The translations under genes and the position numbers were made by a program. The notes under the pieces were generated by a model, which was not told the origin of the DNA, did no database searches, and worked only from the letters and a program-made list of their open reading frames with translations. Positions 35,895 to 44,927 of a DNA stretch of 53,157 bases are shown here, in pieces. The stretch's first letter is position 1, and each line of letters begins with the position of its first letter. The stretch spans positions 1-53,157 of the forward strand of contig CAZMRW010000020.1 of assembly GCA_964568805.1 (NCBI GenBank), given 5' to 3'. The DNA comes from CAZMRW01 sp964568805 (lineage in GTDB: Bacteria; Pseudomonadota; Gammaproteobacteria; Methylococcales; Methylomonadaceae).

Positions 35895-38306
35895 ATGCCT
35901 CCAAAGTCAAAAAAAACCGTTGATTTCAGTTCAACAAAAGACCCCTACGCTCAGCGCGAAGCTGAAAAGTATGAAAAACCTATCCCCAGCCGCGAACTGA
36001 TACTTCAGTTGATAGAACATGCGGGAAAACCGTTGCAGCGTTCTGAAATTGCTGAGGCATTTTCCATTACCGACGAAGACCAGATGGAGGCCTTGCGCCG
36101 TCGCCTGAGGGCCATGGAACGGGACGGACAATTACTGTTCAACCGCGGACAAACCTACTGTCTGGTCAATAACAAGGATTTGATCGTCGGCCGCATTATC
36201 GGCCATGCCGACGGTTTTGGCTTTATCAGGCCCGATGACGGCTCCGACGATCTGTTTTTATCGCCGCGCGAAATGAATCCTTTGATGCACAATGACCGTG
36301 CGCTGGTGCGGGTTGCTGGCGTCGATAAAAAAGGCCGCAGGGAAGGGGCGGTGGTTGAAATTCTGGAAAGAAATACGCACCAGGTCGTCGGACGGCTATA
36401 TCTGGAGGATGGCTTTACCTATGTCGTACCCGATAATAAAAACATAGCGCAAACCATCCTGATCCATAAAGACGGGATAGGAAAAGCCAAACAGGGACAA
36501 ATCGTTATTGCCGAAATCGTCGAGCAACCGACCAAGCTCCGCCAGCCGATCGGCCGAATCGTCGAGATTTTGGGCGATCATCTCGCCCCAGGTATGGAAA
36601 TCGAGATGGCGATTCGGTCTTACGAATTGCCGCATCGATGGCCGGAAGAACTGCTTGAAGAAATTAAATCCTTTACTGAAGACGTGCCGGAATCGGCCAA
36701 AGAAAATCGGATTGATTTGCGCGACATTCCATTGGTGACCATCGATGGCGAAGATGCGCGCGATTTTGACGACGCCGTTTATTGCAAGAAAACACCTAAA
36801 GGCTGGAAATTACTGGTCGCCATCGCCGATGTTTCGCATTATGTACAGATAGATTCGGCGCTTGATAAAGAAGCCAAAAACCGCAGCACCTCGGTCTATT
36901 TCCCTGAACAGGTTATTCCGATGTTGCCGGAGATATTGTCTAACGGCTTGTGTTCGCTTAATCCACAGGTAGACCGCTTATGCATGGTTTGCGAACTGCT
37001 TATCGATCCCGAAGGCAACGTGCTGCGTTCGCGTTTTTTTGAAGGCGTGATGTGTTCACATGCCCGTCTGACCTACACCGAAGTAGCCAGGATGTTGGTC
37101 GACGGCGATATCGCCAGGGATGGCGTGTATGCCGCAAGCCAGCCGGGAGCTGGCGCGGCGATCGCCAGGGATGGTGTGTATGCCGCAAGCCAGCCGGGAG
37201 TTGGTGCGGCGATCGCAGGCGATGAGGTAAATGCCGCAGACCAGCCGGGAACTGGCGCAGCGAAGGCATTGAGGAAAAAATATAAAGTCCTGTTGCCGCA
37301 TCTACAGGAACTGTATTCGCTCTACAAGGTGATGCGAATTCAGCGCGAACAGCGCGGCGCGATGGATTTTGATACGCTGGAAACGCGCATCATTTTCGGT
37401 AAGGATCGTAAAATCGAAAAAATCGTGCCGGTTGTGCGTAACGACGCGCACAAGCTGATTGAAGAATTCATGATTACCGCCAACATGGCGGCTGCGCGGT
37501 ATTTAAACAGCAAAAAAATGCCCAAGCTGCTGCGGATACATGAGGGCCCTAGCGCCGATAAACTGCTGAGTTTGAGAACCTTTCTCGGCGAGTTAGGATT
37601 GACACTGGGCGGAGGCAGCAAGCCGACGCCGCTGGATTATATGCACCTGTCGAATGCCATCAAGGGCAGGCCGGATGCGCATCTGATTCAAACCGTATTA
37701 TTGCGCTCCATGTCTCAGGCCGTTTATAGCCCCGAACTCAAAGGCCATTTCGGGCTGGCGCTGGAAGAATATGCGCATTTCACCTCTCCAATCCGCCGAT
37801 ATCCGGATTTGCTGGTGCACAGGGCGATCCGGCATAGCTTGCAGGGTAAAAAAGCGGAAAGTTTCTTTTACGGTATTCCCGAAATGACGCTGCTGGGCGA
37901 GCATTGCTCGGCCAACGAACGGCGCGCCGATGACGCCACGCGCGATGTCGTGAGCTGGCTCAAATGCGAATACATGATGGATAAGGTCGGCGAAGAATTC
38001 CCTGGCATCATTTCGGCGGTGACGTCGTTCGGGTTTTTTGTCGAACTCAATGAAATTTATGTCGAAGGTCTGGTGCACATCAGCAATCTGGGCCAGGATT
38101 ATTTCCATTTCGACCCGATCAGCCATCAGTTGAAAGGCGAACGAACCAATACCGTTTTTCGGTTGGGCGATAGGGTCAACGTCAAGGTGGCAAGAGTCGA
38201 TCTGGATGAGAAAAAGATTGATTTTGAGCTGGTGAAAAAACTCGGTGCCGCCAAAAAAAACGGCAGTGCAAACCCATTCAAAAAAAGACGGCGTAAAAAA
38301 GGTTAA
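35895..38306 (+). CDS. rnr: ribonuclease R with in-frame repeat insertion
   Basis: An 803-residue 3'-5' exoribonuclease that degrades structured RNA and takes part in RNA quality control. A winged-helix region (about residues 35-95) and cold-shock domains lead to the RNB catalytic domain, whose acidic site is IDGEDARDFDDAV near 281-293, with HFGLALEEYAHFTSPIRRYP further on. An S1 domain (FPGIISAVTSFGFFVELNEI) starts near 700 and a basic tail ends the protein. Residues 406-456 are three 17-residue repeats (IARDGVYAASQPGAGAA and variants) inserted between VDGD and ALRKKY, absent from E. coli RNase R. The insert keeps frame, so the enzyme is probably active. Confidence 0.94.
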   Translation: MPPKSKKTVDFSSTKDPYAQREAEKYEKPIPSRELILQLIEHAGKPLQRSEIAEAFSITDEDQMEALRRRLRAMERDGQLLFNRGQTYCLVNNKDLIVGRIIGHADGFGFIRPDDGSDDLFLSPREMNPLMHNDRALVRVAGVDKKGRREGAVVEILERNTHQVVGRLYLEDGFTYVVPDNKNIAQTILIHKDGIGKAKQGQIVIAEIVEQPTKLRQPIGRIVEILGDHLAPGMEIEMAIRSYELPHRWPEELLEEIKSFTEDVPESAKENRIDLRDIPLVTIDGEDARDFDDAVYCKKTPKGWKLLVAIADVSHYVQIDSALDKEAKNRSTSVYFPEQVIPMLPEILSNGLCSLNPQVDRLCMVCELLIDPEGNVLRSRFFEGVMCSHARLTYTEVARMLVDGDIARDGVYAASQPGAGAAIARDGVYAASQPGVGAAIAGDEVNAADQPGTGAAKALRKKYKVLLPHLQELYSLYKVMRIQREQRGAMDFDTLETRIIFGKDRKIEKIVPVVRNDAHKLIEEFMITANMAAARYLNSKKMPKLLRIHEGPSADKLLSLRTFLGELGLTLGGGSKPTPLDYMHLSNAIKGRPDAHLIQTVLLRSMSQAVYSPELKGHFGLALEEYAHFTSPIRRYPDLLVHRAIRHSLQGKKAESFFYGIPEMTLLGEHCSANERRADDATRDVVSWLKCEYMMDKVGEEFPGIISAVTSFGFFVELNEIYVEGLVHISNLGQDYFHFDPISHQLKGERTNTVFRLGDRVNVKVARVDLDEKKIDFELVKKLGAAKKNGSANPFKKRRRKKG
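37110..37262 (+). repeat. 3 x 51-bp tandem repeat within rnr
   Basis: Units begin at 37110, 37161 and 37212. The first two are nearly identical; the third has diverged. Each encodes 17 residues and contains GC-rich CAGCCGGGAGCTGGCG-type partial palindromes and GCGATCGC at the junctions. Confidence 0.92.
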
Positions 38307-38409
38307 ATCCAGGTGGTTGCTGAACGGGAAATTCATTTGACTGCCGCCATTTGAATTTCCTGCATGCAGGTGTTGCATGGCGTTACCTATACTTCTTGCC
38401 TTACACACT

Positions 38410-38440
38410 GAATCAGAACCTGAATGCTCTGATTCTTTTA
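38410..38440 (+). terminator. putative Rho-independent terminator after rnr
   Basis: A perfect 8-bp stem GAATCAGA / TCTGATTC with a 10-base loop is followed by TTTT. The stem is AT-rich, so it may be weak. Confidence 0.55.
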
Positions 38441-38562
38441 AACAATTACCTTAAATAAATTCACATAGAATGGTTACTTGTCCTATTATAAATGGGTGCC
38501 AAATCCGGCTTACCTTTGTGATCCGATAAATCTGACCACCACTGATAAAACAACATAACTGA

Positions 38563-39579
38563 ATGATGCCGATACGCTTATTTCCCGTCGCCTTGATATT
38601 GCCCGGTTTATTGGGTTTGTTGTTAAGTCAGCCCGTGTCGGCAAAAAAAATGTACCGTTGGGTTGATGAAAACGGTAAGACCTATCTGTCCGATCAGGTA
38701 CCGCCTGATCAAACGCAATACAGGCGGGAATCGCTCAATGCAAAGGGCAGAGTGCTTGAAATAACCGAACAGGCAAAAACCAAGGAACAACTTGCCCTTG
38801 ACGCCCGGCTGGAAAAGCTAAAAAAAGCGCAGGAAAAAATTATCGCCAAACAAAAGTCTCAGGATAAGGTTTTGTTAAGCACTTATCGTAGTGTCGAAGA
38901 TATGAATTTAGCGCTCAACAAGAAAATGCAGGCAATGGATTCCGGAGTTAACGTGTTGCAGACCAATTTGAAGCAAATTGAGGGCCGGTTGGAGGATCAG
39001 CTTAGGAAAGCAGCCGGACTTGAGCGCAATGGTGAAAAAATCCCTCAAATTCTGCTGGATGATATTAAATCCATTAAAACGCAAATCGAGTCTATCAAAA
39101 CAGAGATCGGCAAGCGACTGGAAAAAAAACAAATTGTCAGGACCGATTTTGAAGCCGACATCGCGCGCTATAAATATTTAACTCAGTCCACTTCTGTAGA
39201 AGCCCGCAAACTAAGCGATATGTCCTCGGAAATATTAGCTGCGGATGCCTTGGGTTTATATCAATGTAAAGATGAATCCGATTGTACTAAAGCCTGGGAT
39301 ATTGCCCGTCAATTTGTCAACACGCATTCGACTACGGCAACCGATATCGTCAACGATACATTGATTATGACCCGGGAGCCGGCGACGGATAATGATCTAA
39401 GCTTGTCCATTTCAAAAATCGATCTGGAAAACAAAAAACAACAGCTATTTCTTGATATTCGTTGCCGTCAATCATCATTGGGAGCTGAATTATGTGCCGG
39501 ACCCAAAGTCAAGGAGATCAGGTCTTCGTTTAGAACGTTTATTGAGTCCGGTTTAAAAAACTCAAATGTCAGTGACTGA
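38563..39579 (+). CDS. DUF4124-domain periplasmic coiled-coil protein
   Basis: A 338-residue exported protein. A signal peptide (ILPGLLGLLLSQPVSA) leads to a DUF4124 domain (KKMYRWVDENGKTYLSDQVP), then a long charged coiled coil (about residues 75-200, e.g. RLEKLKKAQEKIIAKQKSQD). Later Cys residues (CKDESDC and CRQSSLGAELC) may form disulfides. Function unknown. Its 3' end overlaps the convergent argB by 11 bases. Confidence 0.8.
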   Translation: MMPIRLFPVALILPGLLGLLLSQPVSAKKMYRWVDENGKTYLSDQVPPDQTQYRRESLNAKGRVLEITEQAKTKEQLALDARLEKLKKAQEKIIAKQKSQDKVLLSTYRSVEDMNLALNKKMQAMDSGVNVLQTNLKQIEGRLEDQLRKAAGLERNGEKIPQILLDDIKSIKTQIESIKTEIGKRLEKKQIVRTDFEADIARYKYLTQSTSVEARKLSDMSSEILAADALGLYQCKDESDCTKAWDIARQFVNTHSTTATDIVNDTLIMTREPATDNDLSLSISKIDLENKKQQLFLDIRCRQSSLGAELCAGPKVKEIRSSFRTFIESGLKNSNVSD

Positions 39580-40462
39580 GCAATAAGGTGCCGACTCCCT
39601 GGTCGGTGAATAGTTCAAGCAAGACCGCATGCTCAACCCGGCCATCGATAATATGCACCTTATTGACGCCGCCTTTCATGGCATCCGTCGCGCACCGGGT
39701 TTTCGGAATCATGCCTCCGGAGATGGTGCCGTCGGCGATAAGATCGTCTATGTTTTTGAGGGTCAGGCCGGTCAGCAGATTGCCCTCCTTATCGAGGATG
39801 CCTGCAGTATTGGTCAATAAAATCAATTTTTCGGCTTTCAATACTTCAGCGACCTTTCCTGCTACCAGATCGGCATTGATATTGTAGGAATGGCCGTCCT
39901 CGCCGACGCCTATCGGAGCAATCACAGGGATAAAATCGCTACGACCAAGCATTTCGACGACAGAAGGATCGATGCTGCTGACCTCGCCGACATGGCCCAG
40001 GTCGATGATTTCCGGCGCATGAGCATCAAGGGATGATTTTTTTATATTAATTTTCCTGGCACGGATCAAGTCTCCGTCTTTTCCGGTCAATCCGACGGCT
40101 TTACCCCCATGCAAATTGATTAAATTGACAATTTCCTTATTTACCAGACCGCCCAGCACCATTTCCACGACGTCCATCGTTTCGCTGTCGGTGATGCGCA
40201 TGCCATCGACAAATCCGGTGGTTTTACCGAGTTTTTCCAATAAGCGGCCAATTTGCGGGCCGCCGCCGTGCACGACAATCGGATTAATGCCAACCAGTTT
40301 CATCAGGACGATATCCCTGGCAAAGCTGTGCTTAAGCGCTTCGTCAACCATGGCATTGCCGCCAAATTTAACGACGACGGTCTTGCTTTTGAAGCGTTGA
40401 ATATACGGTAACGCTTCAATCAGGACATCAGCAATCTGGTGTGCCTTTCTTTTTTGCAACAT
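39569..40462 (-). CDS. argB: acetylglutamate kinase
   Basis: A 297-residue amino-acid kinase that phosphorylates N-acetylglutamate in arginine synthesis, which also feeds speA. VVKFGGNAMVD near residue 30, NPIVVHGGGPQIG near 60, and the C-terminal GTISGGMIPKTRCATDAMKGG are family signatures. The N-terminal helix (ADVLIEALPYIQRFKSK) is of the type found in arginine-sensitive hexameric enzymes. It follows algC by 15 bases, as in Pseudomonas. Confidence 0.95.
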   Translation of the reverse strand: MLQKRKAHQIADVLIEALPYIQRFKSKTVVVKFGGNAMVDEALKHSFARDIVLMKLVGINPIVVHGGGPQIGRLLEKLGKTTGFVDGMRITDSETMDVVEMVLGGLVNKEIVNLINLHGGKAVGLTGKDGDLIRARKINIKKSSLDAHAPEIIDLGHVGEVSSIDPSVVEMLGRSDFIPVIAPIGVGEDGHSYNINADLVAGKVAEVLKAEKLILLTNTAGILDKEGNLLTGLTLKNIDDLIADGTISGGMIPKTRCATDAMKGGVNKVHIIDGRVEHAVLLELFTDQGVGTLLLSH

Positions 40463-40477
40463 TTTTAGTTTTCCATC

Positions 40478-42958
40478 TTAAAAAGGGAGAGCCATATCCG
40501 GTTTGACCTTTAGCATTTGCTGTCTAAATTGTTCTTGAATGGTCTTTAAGGCTTGATTGGTGTCAGCCTCAAAACGGATCACCAGCGATGGTGTTGTATT
40601 TGACGCCTTCACGAGTCCCCAGCCATCGGGAAAGTCGACACGCATGCCGTCGAGTGTGTTGATTTTACCGCTATTAAATTTTGCTGACGTGATGAGATCT
40701 GCAATAAATTTAAAGTTTTCACCTTCCGCCATGTCAACATTCAATTCCGGCGTATTGATACTGTCCGGCAAGTCGCCGAACACTTCCGCACTGCTTCGTG
40801 TGTCGGCGGAAAGAATTTCAATTAATCTTGATGCGGAGTACAAGGCATCGTCAAAACCAAACCAGCGGTCGTTAAAGTAAATATGACCGCTCATTTCACC
40901 GGCCAATTTGGCGCCGGTTTCCTTAAGCTTTGCTTTCATAAACGAGTGGCCTGTTTTCCACATCATCGGCCTGCCGCCGAATTTGGTAATCTGACCGGCT
41001 AAATGCCGGGTACATTTTACATCGTAGATGATTTCAGCTCCCGGCTTACCGGCCAAGACATCTTTGGCAAACAGCATCATCTGCCTGTCCGGCCAGATGA
41101 TTTTACCGTTTGAATCGATGACTCCCAGGCGATCGCCATCGCCGTCGAAAGCAATGCCGAGGTCCGCCTGGTAATGTTTGACCGCCACGATTAATTCATG
41201 AAGATTCTCCGGCTTGCCGGGATCGGGATGATGGTTGGGAAAAGTGCCGTCAATGTCGCAATAGAGTTCAATCACTTCGCAGCCCAGGGTCCTGAGCAGA
41301 ACAGGCCCTATTTCGCCGGCCACTCCGTTGCCGCAATCCAGGACGACTTTCATGGGTCTGGCGATGTGTATATCTTCAGAAATAGTGCCTATATATTCGT
41401 TGCCGAACCGGTCATTGCGTTCAATCGTACCCGGTGAATTGACGGCAAAAGCCTGGTTATCGATGGTTTGCTTGAGTTTTTGAATTTTATCGCCGGCCAG
41501 CGTTTCGCCTTGGATGACCATTTTTAATCCATTATATTCAGCAGGGTTGTGGCTGCCGGTAATCATTACGCCGGAGCGGCCTTCGATATGATGGGCAACG
41601 AAATAAAGCACCGGCGTCGGCACCATGCCGATGTTTAATACATTACATCCCGTTGATACGATCCCTTGCCCTAACGATTCGGAAAGTCCTTGGCTGGAGG
41701 TTCGTCCATCCCTGCCGACGACGATGGTTTTGCAACCGCGTTCAATGGCCTCGGTACCCAGCGCTCTGCCGATATTGTAAACCACGTCCCGCGTCAATGT
41801 GCTGCCGACGATCCCCCGAATATCATAAGCCCTGAAAATTGCGGCCATGTCATCAGCTTTGATGATTTCGGTTTTTGTCGTAATCAATTTCTGTAAGCCA
41901 TTCTTGATTTCGGTCGGTTTAAATGTTTCGTCGGGAGTTCCAGGTTCATCGATGTGTAAATCCGCATCGTCCCATACCAATCCGCTACTGGTGAGGCTGT
42001 CTACCCCATCCCGCTGCTGGAACTCGCTCTCGTTTGACTGCACCCGCATGTATTGGGCCAGGGTGGAAATGACTACGCTGATTTCGTTAAGATTAACCGG
42101 ATAGCTGCCATTCATCTTGTTTTTCATCATGTCCTTGACGGCGGACATCACGCTGCTCAAATCATTTAACAACGTAACAGAAAGTTTTCGGTACCCTGCA
42201 AATGAAACAGCCAGAACAATAATGCCCGGTATGCCGATGATGCCGGCTATTATCGGCAGGCCTACCAAACCATTATCGGCCGTTTCGTAGCGAAGATCCC
42301 AACCGGTTTCGGCGATCTTAAATTGCGAGGCGACAACATTTTCCGAATCGCTTCGGGCGCCTGACGCAGCCAAAACCAATTTATCCTGTTTCAATTCGAT
42401 AAAACCGCCGATGTCCTGTGTTCTTTGCACTGATTTGCGGATAAATTCAGGTTTCAGACTGGCTAAAATAACACCAACTGCTTTGTTATCCTTAATGATC
42501 TTTCGAGCCATCGCTAAATGCCGGTCGGCAGGTTTATCACCGTGAATTGCCGGCAGTCGATCGCTAGTCAAAGCGCCTCTTACCATATCCAGATCGGCAA
42601 TACTCATAGGGGGGACGCTTGTTAGGTCTAGTTCGTTAACTCCCGGCAATAACAGTCTTATTTTCTGCATATCCGGTATGCTCCGTTCGAGTTTGGCGGT
42701 GACGGCGGCAATCAACTCGGGATTGTTACTGGAAATCGCGGCAATGACATCAGGATCCTGGGCCATTTTATCCAGTAGGCTGTTCAAGGTTTCTATCTTG
42801 GCCGATAGACTGGATGCGGTACCTTTTACTACAGCATCGGCAGTGGCCTGTTTTGATTTGCCAACCTCCGAACCGGTTAACCAGTAAACTCCGGTACCCG
42901 CAATCAGGATCATCGAGAAAGCTATAGCGGATAGCAACGAAAAAATACGGATTAACAT
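40478..42958 (-). CDS. algC: phosphomannomutase/phosphoglucomutase with N-terminal membrane module
   Basis: An 826-residue protein. The C-terminal 460 residues are a complete AlgC: FRAYDIRGIVGSTL near 370, phosphoserine loop TGSHNPAEYNG near 465, metal loop FDGDGDRLG near 605, and sugar-binding GEMSGHIYFND. The N-terminal 365 residues contain two transmembrane helices (about 7-29 and 226-248) flanking an extracytoplasmic region that resembles a sensor domain, then a linker. It interconverts mannose and glucose 1- and 6-phosphates for exopolysaccharide and LPS precursors. Long AlgC forms are known in some Pseudomonadales; the role of the membrane module is unknown. Confidence 0.93.
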   Translation of the reverse strand: MLIRIFSLLSAIAFSMILIAGTGVYWLTGSEVGKSKQATADAVVKGTASSLSAKIETLNSLLDKMAQDPDVIAAISSNNPELIAAVTAKLERSIPDMQKIRLLLPGVNELDLTSVPPMSIADLDMVRGALTSDRLPAIHGDKPADRHLAMARKIIKDNKAVGVILASLKPEFIRKSVQRTQDIGGFIELKQDKLVLAASGARSDSENVVASQFKIAETGWDLRYETADNGLVGLPIIAGIIGIPGIIVLAVSFAGYRKLSVTLLNDLSSVMSAVKDMMKNKMNGSYPVNLNEISVVISTLAQYMRVQSNESEFQQRDGVDSLTSSGLVWDDADLHIDEPGTPDETFKPTEIKNGLQKLITTKTEIIKADDMAAIFRAYDIRGIVGSTLTRDVVYNIGRALGTEAIERGCKTIVVGRDGRTSSQGLSESLGQGIVSTGCNVLNIGMVPTPVLYFVAHHIEGRSGVMITGSHNPAEYNGLKMVIQGETLAGDKIQKLKQTIDNQAFAVNSPGTIERNDRFGNEYIGTISEDIHIARPMKVVLDCGNGVAGEIGPVLLRTLGCEVIELYCDIDGTFPNHHPDPGKPENLHELIVAVKHYQADLGIAFDGDGDRLGVIDSNGKIIWPDRQMMLFAKDVLAGKPGAEIIYDVKCTRHLAGQITKFGGRPMMWKTGHSFMKAKLKETGAKLAGEMSGHIYFNDRWFGFDDALYSASRLIEILSADTRSSAEVFGDLPDSINTPELNVDMAEGENFKFIADLITSAKFNSGKINTLDGMRVDFPDGWGLVKASNTTPSLVIRFEADTNQALKTIQEQFRQQMLKVKPDMALPF

Positions 42959-43029
42959 TGAATGCCTTGGTTTGATGAATTTAAGTTGGATGAGAAACGA
43001 TCGATCAAAACAACGGAGCGGGACGCCAT

Positions 43030-43488
43030 CTAATGTTTTCCGGTCGATCCGAAACCGCCGTCGCCTCTCTCGGTGACCGTCGTAAAGCCTGAAACGAGTT
43101 TAAATGCGACTTGCACTACCGGCATAAAGAGCAATTGTGCAATCCTTTCTCCCGGTTGGACAGTATAGTCATTTATCCCGTCATTTTGTAGAATGACGCC
43201 AATTTCGCCATGGTAATCCGAATCGATGATGCCCAGGCCCTGGCCAACTCTGACTTGGTTGTTCAAACATAACCCGCTTCTGCTGGCAACGACCGCAACC
43301 AGGCCAGGATCCTGAATATTCACCGCCAATCCTGTGCCGATGAGTTTGTTGCTTCTTCCGGCGATGACAAGAGGCATTTCAATACAGGCAAGCAGATCGA
43401 TGCCTGCCGAACCTTTGGTTTTGTAGGCTGGGATGCCGTATTTTTCAAGTAATGGATTGGTTATTCTGGTTTCGATTAATCGTTTCAT
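43030..43488 (-). CDS. dut: deoxyuridine 5'-triphosphate nucleotidohydrolase
   Basis: A 152-residue trimeric dUTPase that removes dUTP and supplies dUMP. The five motifs are visible: GSAGIDLLA, ASRSGLCLNNQVRVGQGLG, IDSDYHGEIGVIL, ERIAQLLFMPV and the C-terminal GDGGFGSTGKH. First of the dut-algC-argB run, 71 bases before algC. Confidence 0.95.
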   Translation of the reverse strand: MKRLIETRITNPLLEKYGIPAYKTKGSAGIDLLACIEMPLVIAGRSNKLIGTGLAVNIQDPGLVAVVASRSGLCLNNQVRVGQGLGIIDSDYHGEIGVILQNDGINDYTVQPGERIAQLLFMPVVQVAFKLVSGFTTVTERGDGGFGSTGKH

Positions 43489-43823
43489 TGGAAGGCATCA
43501 GGCTATTTCGTTTTCTTCAATATAAGGTCTGTACGAAACATTTTAACATTTTGGGAGCAGTCAATAATACCCCCGGCGCATGCAATGCCAGGATAGGAAA
43601 AGAGAACGGCAGATTTCTGCCTGAAGAATCCGTCATTTCATGACAGGACATGGACTGCGGGTATTTTTTTAGAGGCGTCATTCGCTGCGCTCTAAATGAG
43701 GAATTTAGCTAAAATTGATCATCTATCGGCGTTCTCTCCGGGACGGATGGAGGGAGAGACGCTATAGAAACCACTGCGACACAGTAACCGGGTACAATAC
43801 GCGTCGCAGTCTTCAATGACGGT
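43489..43823. other. spacer with two inverted repeats
   Basis: About 335 bases between the YeeE-type pair and dut. It carries a 10-bp stem with one bulge (43729-43739 with 43753-43762) and an 8-bp stem ACTGCGAC / GTCGCAGT (43773-43780 with 43803-43810). These may end the minus-strand YeeE operon or be a repeat remnant. Confidence 0.45.
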
Positions 43824-44240
43824 TTATTTGTGTCCAAACAATTTGTGATAGACGATAAAACCGAAAATGATTGCAGATACCATGACGACTGATTCATATG
43901 AAAACAAGCCAAGACCGGTCACTGCCGGACCCGGGCAGTATCCGCTCAAGCCCCAGCCGATCCCGAATAGGGCGGCCCCCAAAACGAGCATGGCATCGAC
44001 CGACAGTTTTGTTGACAGTTGAAAAGCCTCCGCGAATACCGGCGCTGGGCGTTTGAGAATCGCTCGGTAGGAGAGCATCGCCACCGGTAATGCGCCCAAC
44101 ATGACAAATAACAGGCTGGGATCCCAGTTTCCGGTTATATCCAGAAAGTTGAGTACTTTATTCGGATTAACCATGTGGGAAACTGATAATCCTATACCAA
44201 AAAGAATGCCGCAAAACAACGCTGTTAAATTCGTTTTCAT
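43824..44240 (-). CDS. YeeE/YedE-family half-transporter (DUF6691 type)
   Basis: A 138-residue membrane protein with four helices. The conserved GWGLSGYCPGPAV near residues 90-102 carries the Cys thought to handle sulfur in the TsuA/YeeE family. Its ATG overlaps the preceding gene's stop as ATGA, so the two halves are cotranslated and probably form one channel for a sulfur compound such as thiosulfate. The frame opens 62 codons upstream, but that part overlaps the partner gene. Confidence 0.85.
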   Translation of the reverse strand: MKTNLTALFCGILFGIGLSVSHMVNPNKVLNFLDITGNWDPSLLFVMLGALPVAMLSYRAILKRPAPVFAEAFQLSTKLSVDAMLVLGAALFGIGWGLSGYCPGPAVTGLGLFSYESVVMVSAIIFGFIVYHKLFGHK

Positions 44241-44668
44241 GAGGTAAGCCCAATAAGATGACGAACGATATAAACGGTTATCATGCCTGCGCACATAAAA
44301 ATAAATGTGGCTAATAAAGAGCGCATCGACAGCCTGGCAATGCCGCAGATACCATGACCGCTGATACAGCCATTGGCCATGCGTGCGCCGAAGCCAACCA
44401 GGAATCCGCCTGTGGCGAGTAACCACAACGGGTAGTCCACGCGGGGACTGTTAAAGCCGGGTATCAATAACTGAACAATGATAGCGCCCAATACCAGGCC
44501 AGCCAGAAATAGAAGCCGCCAGGCAATGTCATTTTTTGGAGCGTACAGGACGCCGTTTAAGATACCACTGATACCCGCTATGCGCCCGTTTAAGAGAAAT
44601 AATAGCGATACGCTGACGCCAATGAAGGCTCCGCCGACCATCGCCGAAATCGGTGTGAAGTTTTCCAT
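44237..44668 (-). CDS. YeeE/YedE-family half-transporter
   Basis: A 143-residue membrane protein with about four helices. FGARMANGCISGHGICG near 95-111 is the signature sulfur-handling loop, and SMRSLLATFIFMCAGM follows. The start is placed at the ATG at 44668 (MENFTPISAMVGGAFIG) since upstream residues are unlike the family. It forms a coupled pair with the next gene. Confidence 0.85.
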   Translation of the reverse strand: MENFTPISAMVGGAFIGVSVSLLFLLNGRIAGISGILNGVLYAPKNDIAWRLLFLAGLVLGAIIVQLLIPGFNSPRVDYPLWLLATGGFLVGFGARMANGCISGHGICGIARLSMRSLLATFIFMCAGMITVYIVRHLIGLTS

Positions 44669-44812
44669 AGAATTATCTTGCCTCGTTAATGAAATGAATT
44701 GACATAATCTATCGATCAAGTCAGATAACAAATAATACACAATATTAGAATATTCTACTATACATAAATAAAATCCGATAGAGATGACAAAAGCTGCCAC
44801 CTATCTGTTCAT

Positions 44813-44830
44813 TGCCGGTTAGCACCGGCA
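44813..44830. repeat. 7-bp perfect hairpin
   Basis: TGCCGGT-TAGC-ACCGGCA, a stable GC-rich stem-loop between alr and the YeeE pair. No T-run follows on either strand. Confidence 0.5.
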
Positions 44831-44896
44831 TCGCTGCGGACAATCGGTAAGCGCAGGGAGACGATGCGGTAACCGTATGTTCATCGTCAAGAGGTT

Positions 44897-44927
44897 ATCG
44901 GTATGACGCGGCCATGATCATACCGAT
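44897..44927. repeat. 10-bp inverted repeat spanning the alr stop codon
   Basis: ATCGGTATGA and its complement flank an 11-base loop; the alr stop codon lies in one arm. It could be a 3'-end hairpin of the alr transcript but lacks a T-tract. Confidence 0.5.

Noticed and set aside
37110..37262. CRISPR-like array
   Set aside because: The units are directly adjacent with no unique spacers and they lie in a coding frame; the 23889 repeats likewise have only two units.
37000..37301. Minus-strand frames of repetitive Arg/His/Pro-rich protein inside rnr
   Set aside because: They are antisense translations of the 51-bp repeats; the plus-strand rnr frame is conserved across the region.
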